Source of the DNA: JBGOUV01 sp041477815
GTDB taxonomy: Bacteria; Acidobacteriota; Terriglobia; Bryobacterales; JACQDG01
DNA length: 7,637 nt
Assembly (NCBI GenBank): GCA_041477815.1
Contig: JBGOUV010000344.1
Location: 1-7,637, forward strand
Direction: 5' to 3'
Shown here: one piece after another, positions 1 through 4,610 of the stretch
Layout: the number at the start of each line of letters is the position of its first letter
Numbering within the stretch: position 1 is the stretch's first letter
The notes under the pieces: model-generated
The model's input: the letters and a program-made list of their open reading frames with translations, nothing else
Told to the model about the DNA's origin: nothing
Database searches by the model: none
Program-made: the position numbers and the translations under genes

Positions 1-1
1 C

Positions 2-292
2 GGGGCGGTCTGCTACGGTGAGGACGTATGGAAGGCCTTCTTCCGCATGGAGACGGTGGAGCACTTCGCGCGCATCAACCTGGTGGCCGAGCTGCTGGGA
101 GGTCCCAACGTGCTGCCCCGGGAAGAAGTGAGCAAGCTGCTCGATGCGCGAACCCGTTACGGGGTCAAGTCGCGATCGGGCGGCGAGCCGGGCTGCCCGG
201 TGGTGGCCGAGGAAGTGGATAAGGACAGATTTTGGGTAACCCGAGAGGAATTGGTTACCCTGGTGGATGAGGCCCTGAAGGCCAAAAAATAG
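2..292 (+). CDS. Class II aldolase, C-terminal fragment (fuculose/rhamnulose-phosphate type, BMC-associated)
   Basis: Only the last 96 codons are present; the gene begins upstream of the window and is read in frame from base 2. The segment GAVCYGEDVWKAFFRMETVE, followed by EHFARI, matches the C-terminal part of class II aldolase/adducin proteins, where HGxxxxGxDxxxAFxxxExxEH is typical. Members such as L-fuculose-1-phosphate aldolase cleave a ketose 1-phosphate to dihydroxyacetone phosphate and L-lactaldehyde. Ordinary members end close to the RYGV position. Here about 41 further residues follow: a Gly/Pro/Cys-containing linker and then an amphipathic helix (TREELVTLVDEALKAKK). That layout resembles the encapsulation peptides that target enzymes into BMC shells. 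The stop lies 24 bases before the shell protein gene, so the genes are very likely one operon. Substrate (fuculose versus rhamnulose phosphate) cannot be told from this fragment, and the metal-binding residues lie outside the window. Confidence 0.85.
   Translation, partial: GAVCYGEDVWKAFFRMETVEHFARINLVAELLGGPNVLPREEVSKLLDARTRYGVKSRSGGEPGCPVVAEEVDKDRFWVTREELVTLVDEALKAKK
234..260. repeat. Perfect 8-bp inverted repeat inside the aldolase 3' end
   Basis: GGGTAACC (234-241) is matched by GGTTACCC (253-260) around an 11-base loop. It lies in the coding sequence for the start of the putative encapsulation helix, about 55 bases before the BMC-H start. It could form an intra-operon mRNA hairpin, but it may be a by-product of codon choice at two similar dipeptides. 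Confidence 0.5.
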
Positions 293-316
293 GGGCCCCC
301 GGCCCCGGAGGAAAGA

Positions 317-610
317 ATGGGTGAAGCGCTTGGATTGATCGAAACGCGGGGTCTGGTGGCCATGATTGAAGCCGCCGACGCCGCCGTGAAGGCCGCGAAG
401 GTGACCCTGGTGGGATGGGAAAAGATCGGATCGGGCTACGTGACGGTCCTGATGCGCGGCGACGTGGCCGCGGTAAAGGCCGCCACCGACGCCGGCGCGG
501 CTGCGGCCCGGCGGGTCGGCGAGCTGATCGCGGTGCACGTGATCCCGCGCCCGCACTCCAACCTGGAAGATGTCCTGCCGATCGGTAAGGCCGGCAGCTC
601 GTCGAAGTAG
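317..610 (+). CDS. BMC-H hexameric microcompartment shell protein (PduA/EutM/CcmK family)
   Basis: This 97-residue protein is a single BMC domain (PF00936 type) over nearly its whole length and forms the flat hexameric tiles of a microcompartment shell. It opens with ALGLIETRG and keeps the edge lysine (K25) and the HVIPRPH motif with the edge arginine R78, which in PduA mediate packing of neighbouring hexamers. The central pore loop is KIGSG (residues 36-40), as in PduA, implying a small polar pore for metabolites such as aldehydes or diols. The helix GDVAAVKAATDAGAAAA and the short C-terminal tail are also PduA-like. The ATG at 317 has a strong Shine-Dalgarno GGAGGA at 307-312. It sits 24 bases after the aldolase and 10 bases before the first vertex protein. 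It is the only BMC-H in view; another may lie upstream. Confidence 0.97.
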   Translation: MGEALGLIETRGLVAMIEAADAAVKAAKVTLVGWEKIGSGYVTVLMRGDVAAVKAATDAGAAAARRVGELIAVHVIPRPHSNLEDVLPIGKAGSSSK

Positions 611-620
611 GAGCCGCGCT

Positions 621-899
621 ATGCTGCTGGGCCGCGTAGTCGGCACGGTCGTTGCCACCCGCAAGGACTCGCGCCTGGAGGGGAAGAAGCTGCTGGTGGT
701 GCGGTTCGTCTCGCCCGAGGGCGTCGACGAAGCGGGCTACGCTGTGGCCATCGATACGGTGGGGGCGGGATTCCGGGAAAGGGTCCTGACCGTAGCCGGC
801 GGCTCGGCGCGCTTCGCCTCCGGCTGCAAGGAGTGCCCGGTCGACTCCGCCATTGTCGGGATCGTCGACAACCTCGAGTTGGACGAAGGTGCCAAATGA
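621..899 (+). CDS. BMC-P pentameric vertex protein 1 (EutN/CcmL family)
   Basis: A 92-residue EutN/CcmL (PF03319 type) protein, the usual length of the family. Pentamers of this fold cap the twelve vertices of a microcompartment shell. Diagnostic parts are the start MLLGRVVGTVVATRK, the strand KKLLVVRFV, the AIDTVGAG turn (residues 43-50), and the terminal strand SAIVGIVD (76-83). The ATG at 621 is chosen because the family starts almost exactly with this MLLGRV motif; the in-frame codons upstream, back to base 570, overlap the BMC-H gene and encode an unrelated Arg-rich stretch. A modest Shine-Dalgarno (GTAGGAG, 607-613) precedes it. It differs from its two downstream paralogues by a C-x-x-C pair (C69, C72) just before the last strand and by lacking their shared LLVQP segment. 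It is likely co-transcribed with the BMC-H gene. Confidence 0.95.
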   Translation: MLLGRVVGTVVATRKDSRLEGKKLLVVRFVSPEGVDEAGYAVAIDTVGAGFRERVLTVAGGSARFASGCKECPVDSAIVGIVDNLELDEGAK

Positions 900-900
900 G

Positions 901-998
901 CAGTGTCCAGTGGCCAGCAAAACCCCTTCCCCGCTGGCGACTGCTGCCCCACTGGCCACTGCTTCCCCACTGGACACTGGACACTGGACACTGAACTG
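901..998. repeat. Heptanucleotide / 18-nt tandem repeat block between two BMC-P genes
   Basis: The whole gap between vertex genes 1 and 2 is low-complexity repeat. Three imperfect 18-nt units (929-946, 947-964, 965-982) share CCCC(A/G)CTGG(C/A)(G/C)ACTG. The last runs into perfect heptads ACTGGAC at 969-975, 976-982 and 983-989, then ACTGAAC at 990-996. The left end (901-917, CAGTGTCCAGTGGCCAG) is the reverse complement of the same motifs: 901-910 pairs with CTGGACACTG at 970-979, 977-986 or 984-993, and 909-917 pairs with 952-960. The block can therefore fold into a long interrupted hairpin with several registers. It resembles the short tandem heptamer repeats scattered in intergenic DNA of cyanobacteria and some other phyla. 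It is odd in lying inside an operon whose other gaps are 24 bases or shorter. Confidence 0.9.
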
Positions 999-1271
999 AT
1001 GCTTCTGGGGCGCATCATCGGGCGGGTCTGGGCTACGGTCAAGGAGCCGCATCTCGAAGGCCAGAAGCTGCTGCTGGTGCAGCCCATCACGCCCCAAGGA
1101 AAGAGCCGGGGGAAGCCCGTGGTGGCCATCGACGCGATAGGGGCGGGGGCGGGGGAAATCGTGTATTGGTGCCGGGGACGCGAGTCGAGCCTGGCCTTCG
1201 ATCCGCCGGGCGTGGTGCCGAGCGACGCCGCCGTCGTAGGCATCGTCGATACCATTAACGTCCCATGCTGA
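999..1271 (+). CDS. BMC-P pentameric vertex protein 2 (EutN/CcmL family)
   Basis: A 90-residue EutN/CcmL vertex protein. It begins MLLGRIIGRVWATVK, carries QKLLLVQPITPQGK in the second strand region and AIDAIGAG at the central turn, and ends DAAVVGIVDTI. It shares the LLVQP..(T)..QGK.RG segment with vertex protein 3, so these two are closer to each other than to vertex protein 1. The ATG at 999 gives the canonical family N-terminus. A GTG at 903 in the same frame would add 32 residues, but these are translated from the tandem repeat and have no counterpart in the family. No clear Shine-Dalgarno precedes 999, so translation may depend on coupling or on the structure of the repeat. The 3' end overlaps the next gene by 7 bases, and the last residues (NVPC) come from that overlap. 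Confidence 0.94.
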   Translation: MLLGRIIGRVWATVKEPHLEGQKLLLVQPITPQGKSRGKPVVAIDAIGAGAGEIVYWCRGRESSLAFDPPGVVPSDAAVVGIVDTINVPC

Positions 1272-1549
1272 TCGCCCGCGTGATCGGCGAGGTGGTGGCG
1301 ACGCAGAAACACGCCAGCCATGGGAGCCGCAAGGCGCTCCTGGTGCAGCCCCTGACCCTCCAGGGTAAAGACCGCGGCGACGCCGTGGTGGCGCTCGACT
1401 GGGTGGATGCCGGGGTCGGCGACCGCGTCCTGCTGGTGCAGGAAGGCTGGAGCGCCATGACCGGCGTCGAGCGGCCCTCGTCGCCCATCGACGCGGCCGT
1501 GATCGCGGTAATCGACCAGATCGAGTTGGCGGACAGCCCCGCACCGTAA
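1265..1549 (+). CDS. BMC-P pentameric vertex protein 3 (EutN/CcmL family)
   Basis: A 94-residue EutN/CcmL vertex protein starting MLIARVIGEVVATQK, with KALLVQPLTLQGKDRG, an ALDWVDAGVGDRVLLVQEG core typical of the family, and the closing strand DAAVIAVIDQIEL. The ATG at 1265 overlaps the end of vertex gene 2 (shared ATGCTGA, 1265-1271), which suggests translational coupling; no separate ribosome binding site is seen. It replaces the usual first-strand LLGRV by LIARV and the central AIDxxGAG by ALDWVDAG. Three non-identical BMC-P genes in a row are a known feature of PVM-type and Haliangium-type shell loci. They probably fill different vertices or allow mixed shells. This appears to be the last gene of the operon, because an inverted repeat and a long gap follow. 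Confidence 0.95.
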   Translation: MLIARVIGEVVATQKHASHGSRKALLVQPLTLQGKDRGDAVVALDWVDAGVGDRVLLVQEGWSAMTGVERPSSPIDAAVIAVIDQIELADSPAP

Positions 1550-1574
1550 CCGTGAGGGCGCGGATTTCCGATTG

Positions 1575-1612
1575 GCCGAGCCAACCCGCTTCCTTGACGG
1601 ACGCGGCTCGGC
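1575..1612 (+). terminator. Candidate terminator hairpin after the BMC operon
   Basis: GCCGAGCC (1575-1582) and GGCTCGGC (1605-1612) form a perfect 8-bp, almost all G/C stem with a 22-base loop, starting 26 bases after the stop of vertex gene 3. No T-tract follows, so it is not a classical intrinsic terminator. It could be a stabilising 3' hairpin or a U-less terminator. The position fits the end of the shell operon. Confidence 0.4.
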
Positions 1613-1668
1613 GCCGGACGGGGCCTACGCCCGGGAGGCGATGGCGGCGAACAAGACGATGCAAAGCA

Positions 1669-1696
1669 TCGACAGGAAGAAAACCCGCACCATAAT
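1669..1696 (+). promoter_or_regulatory. Candidate sigma-70-like promoter upstream of the kinase-regulator operon (distal)
   Basis: TCGACA (1669-1674, 5/6 to TTGACA) and CATAAT (1691-1696, 5/6 to TATAAT) are separated by 16 bases. A start near 1703 would give a leader of about 108 bases that contains the GTCAA repeats, which would make those repeats a downstream (repressing) site for this promoter. A small hairpin (CGATGC-AAA-GCATCG, 1657-1671) overlaps the -35. Acidobacterial promoter rules are not well enough known to be firm. Confidence 0.35.
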
Positions 1697-1730
1697 GGTC
1701 CTATTTTCCCTGTTTACCGGCCCGGATGGG

Positions 1731-1769
1731 GTCAATCCACCGTCAAGAGGTTGTCAAGAAACTGTGGAG
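1731..1769 (+). promoter_or_regulatory. Candidate PhoB/OmpR-type operator: three GTCAA repeats at 11-base period
   Basis: GTCAA occurs at 1731, 1742 and 1753, each exactly 11 bases after the last; the second and third extend to GTCAAG. A degenerate fourth (GTGGAG) falls in register at 1764. PhoB-family winged-helix regulators bind head-to-tail repeats with this 11-base period, and the E. coli pho box core is CTGTCA. The site is 48-80 bases before the kinase gene, whose partner is a regulator of this very family, so autoregulation is the natural inference. The repeats are seen directly; binding is inferred. Confidence 0.5.
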
Positions 1770-1773
1770 CCGC

Positions 1774-1803
1774 TCGACCGCCCTCCGGCCGGGGGTGTAC
1801 ATT
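1774..1803 (+). promoter_or_regulatory. Candidate proximal promoter of the kinase gene, possibly giving a leaderless mRNA
   Basis: TCGACC (1774-1779, 4/6) and TACATT (1798-1803, 4/6) with an 18-base spacer. The -10 ends 7 bases before the ATG at 1811, so transcription would start at or next to the start codon. The GTCAA repeats would then lie directly upstream of the -35, an activating position for a PhoB-type regulator. Both hexamers are weak, which would fit activator dependence. Confidence 0.25.
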
Positions 1804-1810
1804 GAATATC

Positions 1811-3442
1811 ATGTGGTGGAGAACGGCCGAAGCCTCCCGGACTCTTCTGGCGCTGCTGATGGTGGTCGCTCTGGGTCCCGCCGGGGTGTTAGCCTATTTG
1901 CAATACAAGTCGCTGGCGCAGGTGGAGGAGCAGACCCGGCAAGCGCGTCTCGGCAACCTCCAGCAGGCTCTCGTAGGGGTGCGCGTGGAGTCGGAAAACG
2001 ACTTCGCCCAGTGGCTCCGGACGTCGCTCGCAGGAGCCGAGAACCACGACTGGCTGGCGAAGCGGGAGCTGGTTCGCATCCAGGAGCTGGCGGAGATCGC
2101 TCGCAAGATTTGTCCTCACCTGACCCTGTTCTTTGCCTCGCGCAACCGTCCCGACAGGGCTCCCGAGGTCTTCATCTTTCGCCCGGGTCCGGACCGCCGC
2201 ATGCATTCGAACGATGCCGACGCCGCCGGTCCGGGCATACCCCCCGTGCTGGCCAATCTGCCGCCCGCCCCGACTCCTTATTTTCACACCGCCTATGCCG
2301 ACCTCGATCGCGACCGCCACCAGGTCTTTATCCATCGCGTCGACCTGGACGGTAAGGTAATCGGCTACTACGGATTTGGGATTCCCACCCGGTTGCTGGC
2401 CCAGGACTACTTTCCGGCCCTGCTGCAGAAGCACCTGTCCCGGCTGGTTTCGACCGGCAGCCAACCCGTGGGCAGGGGACCCATGGCCGCCGTGTTCGAT
2501 GAGACCGGTACACAGGTATGCGCTACACCCGCCCGCGCCGGCGCCCGCTTTGTGGTTCGGGAGCAGCTCGACCGCCAGAACGGCGTGCTCCCGGGCTGGA
2601 CCATCCGGGCCGGTTTCGACGGCGACGCCCTCGATCGGCGCGCCCGCTCCCAGTTCTATCGCGGCATCGGCGTGACGGTGGCTATCTTCGCCGTGATGCT
2701 GCTGGCCATCGGTTATATCGGGATCACCGCCGCCCGCGAGATGAGTCTGTCCCGCGCCAAGTCCGAGTTTGTGGCCAGCGTCTCGCACGAGTTGAAGACC
2801 CCGCTTTCTCTCATCCGGGGCTTCGCCGAAACCTTGCACTTGAACCGCCTCGGCAGCCCCTCCGATCGCGAGGAGTATTTCCGCATCATCGAGAGCGAGA
2901 TCCTGAAGCTGTCGATGATGATCGACCGCATCCTGGAGTTCTCCAAGATCGAAGTGGGGCTGAAACGCTACCAGCCGGAGGCGGCCGACGTGGGCAGCCT
3001 GGTGGACGAAACTCTGGCCCACTTCTCCTATGAGCTGGAGCGCGCCGGCTTTACCTTGGAGCGCCAGGTGGAGGAACCTCCTCCTCATGCCGAGGTCGAC
3101 CCGCAGGGCTTCTCTCTGGCCCTTCTGAACCTGGTGTCGAATGCCATCAAGTATTCCGATCAGGAGCGTCACATCGGAGTGCGGGTGGCGCGCCACAACG
3201 GCCACGTGGAGGTGTCGGTCTCCGACCACGGCATCGGCATCCCCCGTGGCGAGCACCGTCGCATCTTTGAGAAATTCTATCGGATCGGCTCCGGACCGGT
3301 GACCAAGACCAAAGGGGCAGGGCTGGGGCTGGCCCTCGTCAAACACTTCGCCGAAGCCCACGGCGGCCAGGTCCGGGTGGCCAGCGCGCCGGGCCGGGGC
3401 AGCACGTTCACCATCGTCCTGCCGGCCCGGGAAACGGCATGA
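1811..3442 (+). CDS. Membrane sensor histidine kinase (HisKA/HATPase_c) of a two-component system
   Basis: A 543-residue inner-membrane kinase. A first membrane helix (about residues 11-31, LLALLMVVALGPAGVLAYL) is followed by a periplasmic domain of roughly 250 residues and a second helix (about 286-308). The periplasmic part has PAS/Cache-like strands (QVFIHRV, DGKVIGYYGFG) but no family I can name. The catalytic core follows almost at once, with no obvious HAMP: H-box SHELKTP with phospho-acceptor H326, N-box LVSNAIKYSD (N444), G1 SDHGIGIP (D472, G474, G476), F-box FEKFYRI, and G2 KGAGLGLALV (G502, G504, G506). All key residues are intact. ATG 1811 is chosen because it gives a short basic leader to the first helix. 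A TTG at 1802 with GGGGG at 1791-1795 is an alternative, and a TTG at 1751 is less likely. The stop overlaps the regulator start as ATGA. The signal sensed is unknown. Confidence 0.95.
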   Translation: MWWRTAEASRTLLALLMVVALGPAGVLAYLQYKSLAQVEEQTRQARLGNLQQALVGVRVESENDFAQWLRTSLAGAENHDWLAKRELVRIQELAEIARKICPHLTLFFASRNRPDRAPEVFIFRPGPDRRMHSNDADAAGPGIPPVLANLPPAPTPYFHTAYADLDRDRHQVFIHRVDLDGKVIGYYGFGIPTRLLAQDYFPALLQKHLSRLVSTGSQPVGRGPMAAVFDETGTQVCATPARAGARFVVREQLDRQNGVLPGWTIRAGFDGDALDRRARSQFYRGIGVTVAIFAVMLLAIGYIGITAAREMSLSRAKSEFVASVSHELKTPLSLIRGFAETLHLNRLGSPSDREEYFRIIESEILKLSMMIDRILEFSKIEVGLKRYQPEAADVGSLVDETLAHFSYELERAGFTLERQVEEPPPHAEVDPQGFSLALLNLVSNAIKYSDQERHIGVRVARHNGHVEVSVSDHGIGIPRGEHRRIFEKFYRIGSGPVTKTKGAGLGLALVKHFAEAHGGQVRVASAPGRGSTFTIVLPARETA

Positions 3443-4119
3443 CCCCTAAGAAGATTCTCATCGTCGAGGACGAGCCCGCCATGGTCCGGCTGTTGCGCGA
3501 CAACTTCGTGTTCGAGGGGTATGAGGTCGTCGTGGCCACGGACGGCGAAACCGCCCTCCACCTGGCCTTCGAGGAGAGACCCCACCTCATCCTGCTCGAC
3601 ATCATGCTGCCCAAGCTGGACGGCCTGAGCGTCTGCCGGCGGCTCCGGGAGCGCCACCTCGATACCCCCATCCTCATGCTGACCGCCAGAAACCTCGAGC
3701 AGGACAAGGTGACCGGCTTGAGAATGGGCGCGGACGACTACTTGACCAAGCCGTTCAGCGTGGCCGAGCTGCTGGCCCGCACCGAAGCTGTCCTCCGCCG
3801 CACCGGCCAGACGCGTATCGAAACCTACCGGTTCGGCGACATGGTCGTAAATTTCAGCTCCTTCGAGGCGACCAAGGCCGGCCAGCCGATCGACCTTTCA
3901 CCCCGCGAGTACGAGATCCTCCGCTACCTCATCGAGCACCGCGGCCAGGTGATCAGCCGCACCGAAATGCTCGATCGGATCTGGGGCTACGACAGCCAGG
4001 CCCTCACCCGCACCGTCGACAGCCATATCGCCAATCTCCGCCAGAAGATTGAGGATGTTCCCGCCCAGCCGGCCTACATCCAGACCGTCCACCGCATCGG
4101 CTATAAGTTCACCGGCTAA
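3439..4119 (+). CDS. PhoB/OmpR-family response regulator (receiver plus winged-helix DNA-binding domain)
   Basis: A 226-residue regulator of standard family length. The N-terminal receiver (about residues 4-117) has the acidic pocket E10/D11 (ILIVEDE), phospho-acceptor D54 (LILLDIMLP), T82 (LTAR) and K104 in YLTKPF, so it should be phosphorylatable by the upstream kinase. The C-terminal Trans_reg_C winged helix (about 130-226) shows LSPREYEILRYLIEH, the recognition-helix region TRTVDSHIANLRQKIE, and the closing hairpin VHRIGYKFTG. Its start overlaps the kinase stop by 4 bases (ATGA at 3439-3442), indicating coupled translation. Kinase first, regulator second is the less common gene order. The family's binding-site architecture matches the 11-base GTCAA repeats before the operon. 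Targets beyond that are unknown; the flanking receptor and microcompartment operons are candidates by position only. Confidence 0.97.
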   Translation: MTPKKILIVEDEPAMVRLLRDNFVFEGYEVVVATDGETALHLAFEERPHLILLDIMLPKLDGLSVCRRLRERHLDTPILMLTARNLEQDKVTGLRMGADDYLTKPFSVAELLARTEAVLRRTGQTRIETYRFGDMVVNFSSFEATKAGQPIDLSPREYEILRYLIEHRGQVISRTEMLDRIWGYDSQALTRTVDSHIANLRQKIEDVPAQPAYIQTVHRIGYKFTG

Positions 4120-4184
4120 CCGCCCGTCCACCCTGTTTTCCCAGCACTTCGCCCATCGGAAACATCTGTTTCGCGCCAACTTGA

Positions 4185-4197
4185 CGGCAAGCTGCCG
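4185..4197 (+). terminator. Weak hairpin after the response regulator
   Basis: CGGCA (4185-4189) and TGCCG (4193-4197) form a 5-bp stem with a 3-base loop, 65 bases after the regulator stop, followed by GCCTTT rather than a real T-run. An overlapping alternative pairs GCCGG (4194-4198) with CCGGC (4210-4214). This is the best terminator-like structure in the gap, but it is poor. Confidence 0.2.
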
Positions 4198-4264
4198 GCC
4201 TTTGACCCCCCGGCCACCCCGGTCCGTCCCCAGGTATTCATTTCTTTGATCGTCATTATAAGTC

Positions 4265-4294
4265 TTCCTATGGATCGGGCTGTTGTGATATACT
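4265..4294 (+). promoter_or_regulatory. Candidate extended -10 promoter for the TonB-dependent receptor
   Basis: TGATATACT (4286-4294) is an extended -10: TGn followed by TATACT, 5/6 to TATAAT. The -35 position holds only TTCCTA (4265-4270, 3/6) at 18 bases, as is usual for extended -10 promoters. The local sequence from about 4232 is clearly more AT-rich than its surroundings. Transcription would start near 4301, leaving a leader of about 310 bases that contains the decayed receptor N-terminus. Confidence 0.5.
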
Positions 4295-4337
4295 ACTGTG
4301 TGTCGTGGGGGGTCTTGTAGTTTTTGGAGGGTGGTCT

Positions 4338-4585
4338 ACGCGCAAGAATCTGGCGTTACATTGCTCCTGCCTCTGCCTTCTAGGAATGGCACTGTGCCAG
4401 GAGCGCTTCGGGAGAACCTTGGCCGGCGGCGTAACGCCGGTGGCGAAAATGGTCGTCCCTAACCCCGTTGCGCCCCCACCGCTGGAGACAGCCGGCCGCG
4501 CCTCCACCAAAATTGTCGACCAGGATTTCCGGACCCCGGCCACCAGGCGGCTACCGCGTAGCCTTGGCGGTCAGCAGTACACGTT
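4338..4585 (+). pseudogene. Decayed N-terminus of an Oar-like TonB-dependent receptor (signal peptide plus regulatory-like domain)
   Basis: This stretch reads like the start of the receptor that follows, but broken. An SD-like GGAGGGTGG (4326-4334) precedes ACG at 4338, where an ATG is expected. Next come a basic, hydrophobic signal-like segment (RKNLALHCSCLCLLGMALC), then QERFG (4398-4412), VVPN (4452-4463) and GRAST (4494-4508). The intact gene has QERFG at 4701, VVPN at 4752 and GRAYT at 4794. The VVPN-to-GRA spacing is identical (42 bases). The copy then loses frame: PPGGYRVALAVSS, the expected end of a CarboxypepD_reg domain, appears in the +1 frame from 4540. The distance from GRA to that PG is 52 bases against 63 in the intact gene. 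Shared residues use different codons, so it looks like a remnant of a divergent paralogue, not a recent copy. An in-frame TAG ends the main frame at 4587. A real small ORF from GTG 4305 (94 codons) is the alternative. Confidence 0.6.
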
Positions 4586-4610
4586 TTAGAAGAAAGGATC
4601 GGGAAAGCAT

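Noticed and set aside
293..308. GGGGCCCCCGGCCCCGG tract before BMC-H as a hairpin or terminator
   Set aside because: It can pair weakly (GGGG with CCCC), but it is immediately followed by a strong ribosome site inside an evident operon.
903..998. GTG start at 903 that would add 32 residues to vertex protein 2
   Set aside because: The extension is a translation of the tandem repeat, has no ribosome site at a normal distance, and EutN/CcmL proteins begin at the MLLGR motif encoded at 999.
255..1664. Long minus-strand open frame of 469 codons opposite the shell genes
   Set aside because: It is Arg/Pro/Ser-rich, typical of a GC-rich antisense shadow, and lies entirely over well-supported plus-strand genes.
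1657..1671. CGATGC-AAA-GCATCG hairpin as a terminator
   Set aside because: The stem is only 6 bp, purine-rich sequence follows instead of a T-run, and it overlaps a promoter-like -35.
1572..1805. 77-codon frame from TTG in the gap before the kinase
   Set aside because: It has a rare start and no ribosome site, spans the terminator-like hairpin and promoter elements, and its composition does not suggest a protein.
1889..3361. Minus-strand open frame of 490 codons opposite the histidine kinase
   Set aside because: The plus strand encodes all kinase motifs here; the antisense product has no family features.
4252..4266. GTCAT / GTCTT pair before the receptor promoter as a second operator for the regulator
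   Set aside because: There are only two imperfect copies, spaced 10 rather than 11 bases; too weak to call without a motif scan.
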